Assembly: GCF_013870525.1 (NCBI RefSeq)
Contig: NZ_JACBXD010000060.1
Location: 1 to 49,592 of the forward strand
Direction: 5' to 3'
From: Amycolatopsis pittospori
GTDB lineage: Bacteria; Actinomycetota; Actinomycetes; Mycobacteriales; Pseudonocardiaceae
Length of the DNA stretch: 49,592 bases
Positions 16,134-24,271 of this stretch are shown here, in pieces (position 1 is the first letter of the stretch; every line of letters begins with the position of its first letter). The position numbers were made by a program, and so were the translations under genes. The notes under the pieces are model-generated. The model did no database searches. It saw nothing but the letters and a program-made list of their open reading frames with translations, and was not told the origin of the DNA.

Positions 16134-17191
16134 CCTCCCAGCCCTGGCCCGGAATCATCCAGGCCTACCCCGACCGGATCCCGGTCCCGTCCGGCGCGAA
16201 GGTGATCACCCTCGGTGAGGGCAACACCCCGTTGCTGCCCGCGTCGCACCTCTCGGAACTGACCGGTTGCGAGGTCTATCTCAAGGTCGAAGGCGTGAAC
16301 CCGACAGGGTCCTTCAAGGACCGCGGGATGACCGTCGCGATCACGCACGCGCTCGCCAGCGGGCTGAAGGCGGTCATCTGCGCCTCCACCGGCAACACGT
16401 CCGCGTCGGCCGCGGCCTACGCGGCGCGCGCCGGGCTCACCTGCGCGGTGCTCGTGCCGCAGGGCAAGATCGCGATGGGCAAACTCGCCCAGGCCGTCCA
16501 GCACGGCGCGCGGATCCTGCAGGTCGACGGCAACTTCGACGATTGCCTCGAACTGGCGCAGAAGACCGCGATCGATTATCCGGTCACCTTGGTCAACTCG
16601 GTCAACCCGGTGCGCATCGCCGGCCAGAAGTCGGCCGCGTTCGAGATCTGCGACGCGCTCGGCAAAGCGCCCGACATCCACTGCCTGCCGGTCGGGAACG
16701 CGGGCAACATCACCGCCTACTGGGCGGGGTATTCCGAGTACGCCGGTGACGGTGTGGTGAAGAACACCCCGCGTATGTTCGGTTTCCAGGCCGCCGGCGC
16801 CGCGCCGCTCGTGCACGGCGAGCCGGTCGCCGACCCGGACACCATCGCGACCGCCATCCGCATCGGCAGCCCCGCCTCCTGGGACGGCGCGATGAAGGCG
16901 AAGAACGCGTCTTCCGGGTTGTTCGAGGCCATCACCGACGAGAAGATCCTGGAGGCGTACCGCCTGCTCGCCCGCAAGGAGGGCGTCTTCGTCGAGCCCG
17001 CTTCGGCGACCAGCGTCGCCGGCCTGCTCGCGACGGCCGCCGACGGCCGCCTGCCGAAGGGCTCCACCGTCGTCTGCACGGTCACCGGGCACGGCCTCAA
17101 GGACCCGGCCACGGCGCTCGAAGGCAACGTGGAGGTCGAGCCTCTCGCCGTCGACCCGACCGCCGTCGCCGCGGCGCTGGACCTGCGATGA
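16130..17191 (+). CDS. thrC: Threonine synthase
   Basis: 353 residues from GTG 16130, overlapping the hom stop by four bases. PLP lysine is in NPTGSFKDRGMT; other PLP-binding features are ASTGNTSASAAAY and the glycine-rich LPVGNAGNI; VCTVTGHGLKDP is near the C-terminus. It converts O-phosphohomoserine to threonine. It is the short (class II, plant/actinobacterial-type) threonine synthase without the long N-terminal domain. The thrB start overlaps its stop. Confidence 0.95.
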   Translation: MTSQPWPGIIQAYPDRIPVPSGAKVITLGEGNTPLLPASHLSELTGCEVYLKVEGVNPTGSFKDRGMTVAITHALASGLKAVICASTGNTSASAAAYAARAGLTCAVLVPQGKIAMGKLAQAVQHGARILQVDGNFDDCLELAQKTAIDYPVTLVNSVNPVRIAGQKSAAFEICDALGKAPDIHCLPVGNAGNITAYWAGYSEYAGDGVVKNTPRMFGFQAAGAAPLVHGEPVADPDTIATAIRIGSPASWDGAMKAKNASSGLFEAITDEKILEAYRLLARKEGVFVEPASATSVAGLLATAADGRLPKGSTVVCTVTGHGLKDPATALEGNVEVEPLAVDPTAVAAALDLR

Positions 17192-18069
17192 CGCTGCTCA
17201 AGATCAAGGTCCCGGCGTCGTCGGCCAACCTCGGCCCCGGCTTCGACACGCTGGGCCTCGCGCTCGCGTTGTACGACACGGTCGAGCTCCAGATCACCGA
17301 CGCCGGGCTCAAGATCGAAGTGATCGACGCGGGCGCGGGCGGCGTGGACGACGTCCCGACCGACGAATCGCATCTGGTCGTCCGAGCCTTCCGTCGTGGC
17401 TGCGAGCACCTCGGCATCCGGCCGCCCGGGGTGCACCTGCGGTGCTTCAACGCCATCCCGCACGCTCGCGGCCTCGGCTCGTCGGCTTCCGCCGTCGTCA
17501 CCGGTGTCGCGGCCGCGTACGCGCTGGCAGAGAAGGCCCTGGACGGCGACGCGCTGCAAGTGGCCGCGGAGTTCGAGGGACACGCCGACAACGCCGCGGC
17601 GAGCCTGCTGGGCGGCTTCGTGGTCGCCTGGAACGAAGGCGACCGGTTCCGCGCCGAACGCCTCCAGCCGCATCACGACATCCGGCCCGTGGTCGCGATC
17701 CCCGCTCTGCGCTCCTCGACCGACGCGACGCGGGGACTGCTCCCCGCGCAGGTCCCGCACGCGGACGCGGCGTTCACCGCCGGCCGCGCGGCACTGGCGG
17801 TGCACGCGCTCACGGCGCGCCCCGACCTGTTGCTCTCCGCTACCGAGGACCGGCTTCACCAGCACTACCGGGCGCCCGCGTATCCGGCGAGCAGTGAACT
17901 GGTGCGCGCGCTGCGCGCCGAAGGCGTCGCGGCGGCGATTTCCGGAGCGGGTCCGACCGTGCTCGCGCTGACCACCGAGGGAATACTCCCGGCGGGCGTC
18001 GACGTTACATCTTTCGACGTCACCGAGCTGCCGATCGATCCGGGCGGCGTTCAGGTTGCGGCTCAGTAA
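17188..18069 (+). CDS. thrB: Homoserine kinase
   Basis: 293 residues from ATG 17188, overlapping thrC by ATGA. GHMP-kinase features: KVPASSANLGPGFDTLGLAL at the N-terminus, the ATP-binding PHARGLGSSASAVV, and the C-terminal SGAGPTVLALT. It phosphorylates homoserine for ThrC, so hom-thrC-thrB encodes the complete branch from aspartate semialdehyde to threonine. The gene ends the amino-acid operon; the rho promoter follows within 60 bases. Confidence 0.95.
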   Translation: MTLLKIKVPASSANLGPGFDTLGLALALYDTVELQITDAGLKIEVIDAGAGGVDDVPTDESHLVVRAFRRGCEHLGIRPPGVHLRCFNAIPHARGLGSSASAVVTGVAAAYALAEKALDGDALQVAAEFEGHADNAAASLLGGFVVAWNEGDRFRAERLQPHHDIRPVVAIPALRSSTDATRGLLPAQVPHADAAFTAGRAALAVHALTARPDLLLSATEDRLHQHYRAPAYPASSELVRALRAEGVAAAISGAGPTVLALTTEGILPAGVDVTSFDVTELPIDPGGVQVAAQ

Positions 18070-18488
18070 AGCCTCGGTCACATGCGGCGACGCCCATCCC
18101 GCCACGCGGGGGGTGGTTGTTGCACCCGGCCGTGGCGCGGTCTACCCTCGGGGGCGTTCGATCACCGTGCGTTTCCGCACCCGGTGCCGGTCCAGGTGAC
18201 TGTCACGTCCTTGGCCCGCATCCTTCGTTGATCCGCCAGTTCCGCAGACCGCCTGGCAAGCGGGGAGTAGCGGATGGACGCAGGCGGGTTCCCGGTTCCG
18301 GCGGTGCCGAATTCCGCTTCCTCCATTTGGAGGACGCAAACCCCTGTGCTGGAGGCCTTCTAGCTGTGTTCAACACGGCCGAGGAGCTGATCGCCCGTAT
18401 CGGGGGCCAGATACGCCGTTTCGCAATCGGACGCGAACGGCGGTCCGCTGATCCACCTGGAGGCGTGGATCGGTCAGGAAGGACATTT
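18070..18488 (+). promoter_or_regulatory. rho promoter and long leader
   Basis: TTGCAC (18120-18125) and TACCCT (18143-18148) are spaced by 17 bases and would give a leader of about 330 bases. The leader contains a small CCTCC-ATTT-GGAGG hairpin (18320-18333). The whole leader from 18117 is open in the rho frame, with a possible in-frame GTG start at 18365. Long leaders suit rho autoregulation, as known in other bacteria. Confidence 0.5.
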
Positions 18489-20543
18489 GTGAGCAACACC
18501 GATCTTTTGAGCGACGTCGAAGGTGGCGCCGCCGAGTCGAACGGCGCCGTCGCTCCCAAGCGCACGGTCGGCGGACTGACCGGCAAGACCGTCGCCGAAC
18601 TGCGCTCGATCGCTGGGGAACTCGGCATCGGCGAGACGACGGGTATGCGTAAGGGCGACCTGATCGCGGCCATCCGCGAGCGTCAGGGCAAGACCAAGCG
18701 CAAGTCCCCCGCCGCGGCGAGCGAAACGCTTCCGCTCGAGGGAATCGATGCACCGCGGAAGGCTCCCAAGGCCGACGCGCCCAAGACGGCGGCCCCGAAG
18801 CAGGAGGCCCCGAAGGCCGACGCGCCGAAGGCGGAAACCGCCCCGGCCGAGGCCCCGCGTGCCGAGAAGGCCGACAAGGTCGAGAAGGCCGAGAGGACTT
18901 CCGAGAACGGCTCCGCGCCCGCCGCCGAGCGGCCCGCGCAGCAGGACAACCAGCAGGACGGCCAGTCGCAGCAGGAAGAGGGCGGCCGCAGCCGTCGTCG
19001 TCGTGGCTCCAACCGTGCCGCGGGTTCGCCCGACCAGGGCGGCCAGCAGCGTGAACGCGGTGAGCGCAACGAGCGCAACGACCGCAATGAGCGTGGCGAC
19101 CGGGCCGAGCGTGGCGACCGGGGTGACCGGGGTGACCGCAACGAGCGCGGCGACCGGGGTGACCAGGGCGGCAACCGTCAGGGCAACCGGGACGGCAACC
19201 GCGACAACCGCGGCCAGGACAACCAGCGCCAGCGCAACCAGCAGGGCGGCCAGGACAACCGCGGCCAGGGCCAGGGCCCGCAGGGTGACGACGACGAGGA
19301 AGGCGGCCGTCGCGGCCGTCGCTTCCGCGACCGTCGCCGCCGGGGTTCCGGCGGTGGCCGTGAACAGGGCGGTTCGCCCGACACCGAGATCCGCGAGGAC
19401 GACGTCCTGCTGCCCGTCGCGGGCATCCTGGACGTGCTCGACAACTACGCCTTCGTGCGGACGTCGGGCTACCTCGCCGGGCCGAACGACGTGTACGTCT
19501 CGCTTTCGCTGGTCCGCAAGTACGGCCTGCGCCGCGGTGACGCCATCACCGGTGTCGTGCGCCAGCCGCGCGACGGCGAACAGCAGCGGCAGAAGTTCAA
19601 CCCGCTGGTGCGCGTCGACTCGATCAACGGCCTGGAGCCGGACGAGGCCAAGCGCCGCCCCGACTTCACCAAGCTGACCCCGCTGTACCCGAACGAGCGC
19701 CTGCGCCTCGAAACCGAGTCGCACAAGCTCACCACCCGCGTCATCGACCTGGTGATGCCGGTCGGCAAGGGGCAGCGTGCGCTGATCGTGTCGCCGCCGA
19801 AGGCCGGTAAGACCACGATCATGCAGGACATCGCGAACGCGATCTCCACGAACAACCCCGAGTGCCACCTGATGGTCGTCCTCGTCGACGAGCGTCCGGA
19901 AGAGGTCACCGACATGCAGCGGTCGGTGAAGGGAGAGGTCATCGCCTCGACCTTCGACCGCCCGCCGTCCGACCACACCTCGGTCGCGGAGCTGTCGATC
20001 GAGCGGGCGAAGCGCCTCGTCGAGATGGGCCACGACGTCGTCGTGCTGCTCGACTCGATCACCCGCCTCGGCCGTGCGTACAACCTCGCGGCCCCGGCTT
20101 CCGGCCGGATCCTCTCCGGTGGTGTCGACTCGACCGCGCTCTTCCCGCCGAAGCGTTTCCTCGGCGCGGCGCGCAACATCGAGAACGGCGGTTCGCTCAC
20201 GATCTTCGCCACGGCGATGGTCGAGACCGGATCCACCGGTGACACGGTCATCTTCGAGGAGTTCAAGGGCACCGGTAACGCGGAGCTCAAGCTCGACCGG
20301 AAGATCGCCGAGCGCCGGGTGTTCCCCGCGGTGGACGTCAACCCGTCCGGTACCCGCAAGGAAGACCTGCTGCTTTCGCCGGACGAGCTCGCGGTCACCC
20401 ACAAGCTGCACCGGGTGCTGCACGCGCTGGACTCGCAGCAGGCCATAGACCTGCTGATCTCGCGTCTGCGCAAGACGAAGACCAACATCGAGTTCCTCAT
20501 GCAGGTCTCGAAGACGGCCCTCGGCTCGAACGACGACGACTGA
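18489..20543 (+). CDS. rho: Transcription termination factor Rho, actinobacterial long form
   Basis: 684 residues from GTG 18489, chosen for AGGAAGG six bases upstream. Domains: Rho_N/SAP-like helices (about residues 28-67, ELRSIAGELGIGETTGMRKGDLIAAI), a disordered insertion of about 230 residues (68-297), the cold-shock RNA-binding domain (GILDVLDNYAFVRTSGYL), and the RecA-like ATPase with Walker A PPKAGKTTIM (about 436) and Walker B VVLLDSITR. The insertion runs from Ala/Lys/Pro-rich to Arg/Asn/Asp/Gly/Gln-rich GDR and NER repeats, a feature of actinobacterial Rho thought to help RNA binding. The hexamer unwinds nascent RNA and ends transcription. It has its own promoter and a hairpin terminator at 20569. 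Confidence 0.95.
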   Translation: MSNTDLLSDVEGGAAESNGAVAPKRTVGGLTGKTVAELRSIAGELGIGETTGMRKGDLIAAIRERQGKTKRKSPAAASETLPLEGIDAPRKAPKADAPKTAAPKQEAPKADAPKAETAPAEAPRAEKADKVEKAERTSENGSAPAAERPAQQDNQQDGQSQQEEGGRSRRRRGSNRAAGSPDQGGQQRERGERNERNDRNERGDRAERGDRGDRGDRNERGDRGDQGGNRQGNRDGNRDNRGQDNQRQRNQQGGQDNRGQGQGPQGDDDEEGGRRGRRFRDRRRRGSGGGREQGGSPDTEIREDDVLLPVAGILDVLDNYAFVRTSGYLAGPNDVYVSLSLVRKYGLRRGDAITGVVRQPRDGEQQRQKFNPLVRVDSINGLEPDEAKRRPDFTKLTPLYPNERLRLETESHKLTTRVIDLVMPVGKGQRALIVSPPKAGKTTIMQDIANAISTNNPECHLMVVLVDERPEEVTDMQRSVKGEVIASTFDRPPSDHTSVAELSIERAKRLVEMGHDVVVLLDSITRLGRAYNLAAPASGRILSGGVDSTALFPPKRFLGAARNIENGGSLTIFATAMVETGSTGDTVIFEEFKGTGNAELKLDRKIAERRVFPAVDVNPSGTRKEDLLLSPDELAVTHKLHRVLHALDSQQAIDLLISRLRKTKTNIEFLMQVSKTALGSNDDD

Positions 20544-20568
20544 TCCTTCGGTCTTCGCGGTTTTGAAA

Positions 20569-20613
20569 TGAAGGGGCCTTTCCTGGCGGAATTCGCTGGG
20601 GAAGGCCCCTTCA
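20569..20613 (+). terminator. Terminator after rho (hairpin family B)
   Basis: TGAAGGGGCCTT (20569-20580) and AAGGCCCCTTCA (20602-20613) pair perfectly; a further CC/GG extends the stem past one mismatch. The arm itself contains AAGG-GG-CCTT. Confidence 0.65.
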
Positions 20614-20634
20614 ACGTATTCCTGGGAGGACTTC

Positions 20635-21180
20635 GTGGGCTCGCTGCCCGACCGCATCGTGGTCTACGGCGTCACCGGGTCGGGGAAGACGACTCTCGCC
20701 GGGCGATTGGCCGAAATCACCGGTATCCCTTGGCATTCGGTGGACGATTCCCTCGCTTGGCAGCCGGGTTGGGTGCCGGTTCCCGATGAGGAGCAACGGC
20801 GCCGGGTCGCCCGGCTGGTCGACGAGGACCGCTGGATCATCGACGGCATGTTCTCCGAATGGCGTGACATCGCTCTGCCCCGCGTCGAACTCGTCGTGGC
20901 ACTGGACTACCCGCGCTGGGTTTCGCTGTGCCGTCTGGTGCGCCGGACGGTGGTGCGCTGCGTCACGCGTCGCGAGATCTGCAACGGGAACGTCGAATCG
21001 GTGCGCGGAATTCTTTCGGGTGACTCGATCATCGTGTGGCACTTCCGGTCCTTCGCCCGTAAGCGGCGCACGATCCGGGATTGGGAAGCCGATCCGGCCG
21101 TGCCGGTGGTGCGATTGACGTCTCCGCGCGCGACCCGGCGCTGGCTGCGAGCCGTGACCGCTGACCGCGCTAGTCCGTGA
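20635..21180 (+). CDS. P-loop kinase-like ATPase (topology modulation/FlaR-like family), second copy
   Basis: 181 residues from GTG 20635 with GGGAGG upstream. Walker A is GVTGSGKT at residues 12-19. Then come IPWHSVDDSLAWQPGWVPV, WIIDGMFSEW (a typical W-x-x-D/E-G segment of this family), LVVALDYPRWVSLCRLVRR, and ICNGNVES, the GN-E motif. It is a paralogue of the gene at 3586-4263. Substrate unknown. It sits between the rho terminator and a perfect palindrome whose left arm includes its own stop codon, so it is monocistronic. Confidence 0.7.
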   Translation: MGSLPDRIVVYGVTGSGKTTLAGRLAEITGIPWHSVDDSLAWQPGWVPVPDEEQRRRVARLVDEDRWIIDGMFSEWRDIALPRVELVVALDYPRWVSLCRLVRRTVVRCVTRREICNGNVESVRGILSGDSIIVWHFRSFARKRRTIRDWEADPAVPVVRLTSPRATRRWLRAVTADRASP

Positions 21181-21226
21181 AGGCCTCCTTCCCTACTCTC
21201 AAGGTAGGGAAGGAGGCCTTCACGGA
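21174..21226. terminator. Perfect 23-bp palindrome between convergent genes (hairpin family B)
   Basis: The arms are 21174-21196 and 21204-21226, all 23 bases complementary, with a 7-base loop. The TGA of the P-loop gene is inside the left arm, and the CHAP gene on the other strand ends at 21242. Position and symmetry suggest termination in both directions. Confidence 0.75.
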
Positions 21227-21241
21227 CACCTGGGCCGAAGC

Positions 21242-21787
21242 TCAGCGGTGCGGGCGCGCGGCGGGCGTCCAGCCCCGGTAGTTGTTGAAGTAGTTCACGC
21301 TCGACGCGTGGCCGATCTTGCCGCCGATGCTGGAGGCATAGATGCCGCCGCTGCCGTCGGCGATGCCGACGTGACCCCACTGGCTGATGTTCCAGTACAC
21401 GAAGGCGCCCTTCGGCGGCGTCCCGGTCGTGTGCTTCGGGCTCGCGCCGTTCCAGTGCGCGTTGGCCGAGGCCCAGACGCCGGTGGTGCCGTACGCGTTC
21501 TCGACGGCCTTCTCACAGAGGCCCTGGTACGCGGTCGAACCCAGGTGGTTCTTGAACCACTGGACCGCGCCGGCGGGCGTACCGTCGCCGGCGCCCTGGA
21601 TGGCGAGGTCGCTTTCGGACACGGTGGTGAACGTGCCCGCGGCCGGGTTGATGTCGGCGGCGGTGATGGTGGCGCCCGCGTCGTGGACGGCCGGAGCGGC
21701 CCCGGCGACCGGCGCCACGGCGAAGGCCGCGATGGCCAAAGCGGCGACGGACGCGGGCTTCGCGACCTTGGCGAGGATGGTGCGCAT
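21242..21787 (-). CDS. Secreted CHAP/NlpC-like domain protein
   Basis: 181 residues from ATG 21787-21785, with AGGAGG upstream; the frame extends further but this start gives the signal peptide (MRTILAKVAK, then a hydrophobic stretch ending APVAGAAP). The mature protein has Cys91 in QGLCEKAVENAYG and His139 in SQWGHVGIADG, with PPKGAFVYWN between, which fits the Cys/His pair of CHAP or NlpC/P60 amidases and peptidases acting on peptidoglycan. Activity is inferred. A hairpin overlapping the ribosome-binding site (21799-21821) may limit translation. Confidence 0.65.
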   Translation of the reverse strand: MRTILAKVAKPASVAALAIAAFAVAPVAGAAPAVHDAGATITAADINPAAGTFTTVSESDLAIQGAGDGTPAGAVQWFKNHLGSTAYQGLCEKAVENAYGTTGVWASANAHWNGASPKHTTGTPPKGAFVYWNISQWGHVGIADGSGGIYASSIGGKIGHASSVNYFNNYRGWTPAARPHR

Positions 21788-21795
21788 GATCAGTA

Positions 21796-21821
21796 CCTCC
21801 TGTTGAGGAATTACCAACAGG
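21796..21821 (-). promoter_or_regulatory. Hairpin covering the ribosome-binding site of the CHAP gene
   Basis: CCTGTTG (21799-21805) and CAACAGG (21815-21821) are perfect complements with a 9-base loop. On the transcribed strand the AGGAGG at 21801-21796 starts within the 3' arm, so folding would partly hide it. Confidence 0.4.
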
Positions 21822-22009
21822 CCGACCATCTCGTGGACGGGTACAAATTTCGTACAACTCGGTGTCGATAGTTGATTACTCAACGTGCTGGAATATGCCG
21901 GAGCAGGGGTGCGTTAACCCCACTGCCAGCGCATCTGGCAAAATCATCCGCTGAAGTCCGGCACCGGTTCACCCCGCACGGGGACCCGGGGCCAACGAGA
22001 GAGGACACC

Positions 22010-22237
22010 ATGAAAAGCGGTATTCACCCCGAGTACGTCGTCACGCACGTGAACTGTGACTGTGGCAACGAATTCACCACGCGCAGCACCAAGACCTCCG
22101 GCAACCTCCACGTCGAGATCTGCTCGAACTGCCACCCGTTCTACACCGGCAAGCAGAAGCTCATGGACACCGGCGGCCGCGTCGCGCGCTTCGAGGCTCG
22201 CTACGGCAAGCGCAAGAAGGCCGAAGACGCCAAGTAG
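22010..22237 (+). CDS. rpmE: 50S ribosomal protein L31 (bL31), zinc-binding form
   Basis: 75 residues from ATG 22010 with AGAGAGGAC upstream. The Cys residues in NCDCGNEF and ICSNCHPFYTGKQK are the four-Cys zinc-binding set of the C+ form of L31, and KQKLMDTGGRVARFEARYG is the conserved C-terminal half. It links the subunits of the 70S ribosome. In zinc starvation the C+ form is usually replaced by a Cys-less paralogue, not seen here. A strong terminator follows at 22246. Confidence 0.95.
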   Translation: MKSGIHPEYVVTHVNCDCGNEFTTRSTKTSGNLHVEICSNCHPFYTGKQKLMDTGGRVARFEARYGKRKKAEDAK

Positions 22238-22245
22238 CTTGAACG

Positions 22246-22283
22246 ACGGCGCCTACCCGCATGTCCGGGTAGGCGCCGTTTTT
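22246..22283 (+). terminator. Classic intrinsic terminator after rpmE
   Basis: ACGGCGCCTACCCG (22246-22259) and CGGGTAGGCGCCGT (22266-22279) form a perfect 14-bp stem followed by TTTTTCTT. It is the only hairpin in the window with a proper U tract. Confidence 0.9.
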
Positions 22284-22315
22284 CTTGGTCAATTCCGGTG
22301 CCGTAGAGAGGTGGA

Positions 22316-23389
<1,074 letters not shown>

Positions 23390-23396
23390 GCTGCGT

Positions 23397-24133
23397 CAGC
23401 CGGGTTCCACGGAGAACGGGTCGTCCTCCAGGCCGGTGTGAATGGCCCGGACCGACATGCCCACCTGGGAGAGACGCTCGGTCACCTCGTCCGTGATCCG
23501 GCGAAGCGCCTCTTCGCCGCTTTCCCCTGCTCTGGCTGGGAAAGCCGACAACAACACCGCTTCGCAAGGTCCAGCGTCCGTGCTGATCCGGATCAACGAC
23601 GCCGAAAGGTCCGTCACGGTCGGCTCGCACAGCCGGATGGCGGCCTGGAGATCGCCGGTGGGGACGAAGAGATGCACCCGTGAGATGACGTCGCTGTCCG
23701 CGCGCGGGCTGAAGTCGTGCCGGGGGACGTACGCCGGTTCGCGCGGGTCGGTGCCGCCGAAGGTCGCCATGAGCGAATAGAGCGTGTAGCCGTCGACCTT
23801 GGTGTCGTAGGCGTCGTAACTGCCGTACTGGCCGGTCTCCGGTGTGCCGTGGATTTCGAAGAATTCCGCGTTGAGACCGAACCGGAAGAGCGCGGGCAGC
23901 GCGGCTCGGTTCAGCGTTTCGGTGGGCTCCTCGTCGTCGGCGGGCGCGGTGCGATACCCGGCGGAGACGGAGTAGCCCTTCCAGCCGCCTTCGGGATCCG
24001 CCCGGCAGATCTCCACCGCGGTCGCTTCGAACTCGCCGATGAATTGTTCACCCAAAGCGGCCGCCGTCGCGAAATCGTCCGTTTCGATATTCGCGGATAT
24101 CTGCGTGACGACGTCCGTTTCTCGGAGATCCAT
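23397..24133 (-). CDS. Protein of unknown function
   Basis: 245 residues from ATG 24133-24131. I do not recognise a family. It is soluble, has no signal peptide or membrane span, and is acidic. Notable segments are EFFEIHGTPETGQYGSYDAY, TLYSLMATFGGTDPREPAY and a C-terminal half rich in beta-type sequence (VHLFVPTGDLQAAIRLCEPT). Codon use is like its neighbours, so it looks like a real gene. It ends 7 bases from the convergent prfA stop and is divergent from the GT-C-like gene at 24272. Confidence 0.6.
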
Positions 24134-24271
24134 GACTATTTCGCGGGCCCTTCTCGGACAACAGGTGTGTTCAGCTTAGTGGTGGAAGTGGCGAGGGTCT
24201 GTCCCGGGCCGCGTGCTTCCGCTACGGTCCCTGTGCGGTAAGGGAAATCCGGCCTCGAGGGAAACGAATTC

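Noticed and set aside
18117..18488. Annotating Rho from 18117
   Set aside because: The promoter lies at that point, the extra residues look unlike Rho, and a good ribosome-binding site precedes GTG 18489. It is kept as a finding only.
21788..22009. c-di-AMP (ydaO) riboswitch before the CHAP gene
   Set aside because: Such riboswitches are common before actinobacterial wall hydrolases, but I could not find the conserved motif in this short region.
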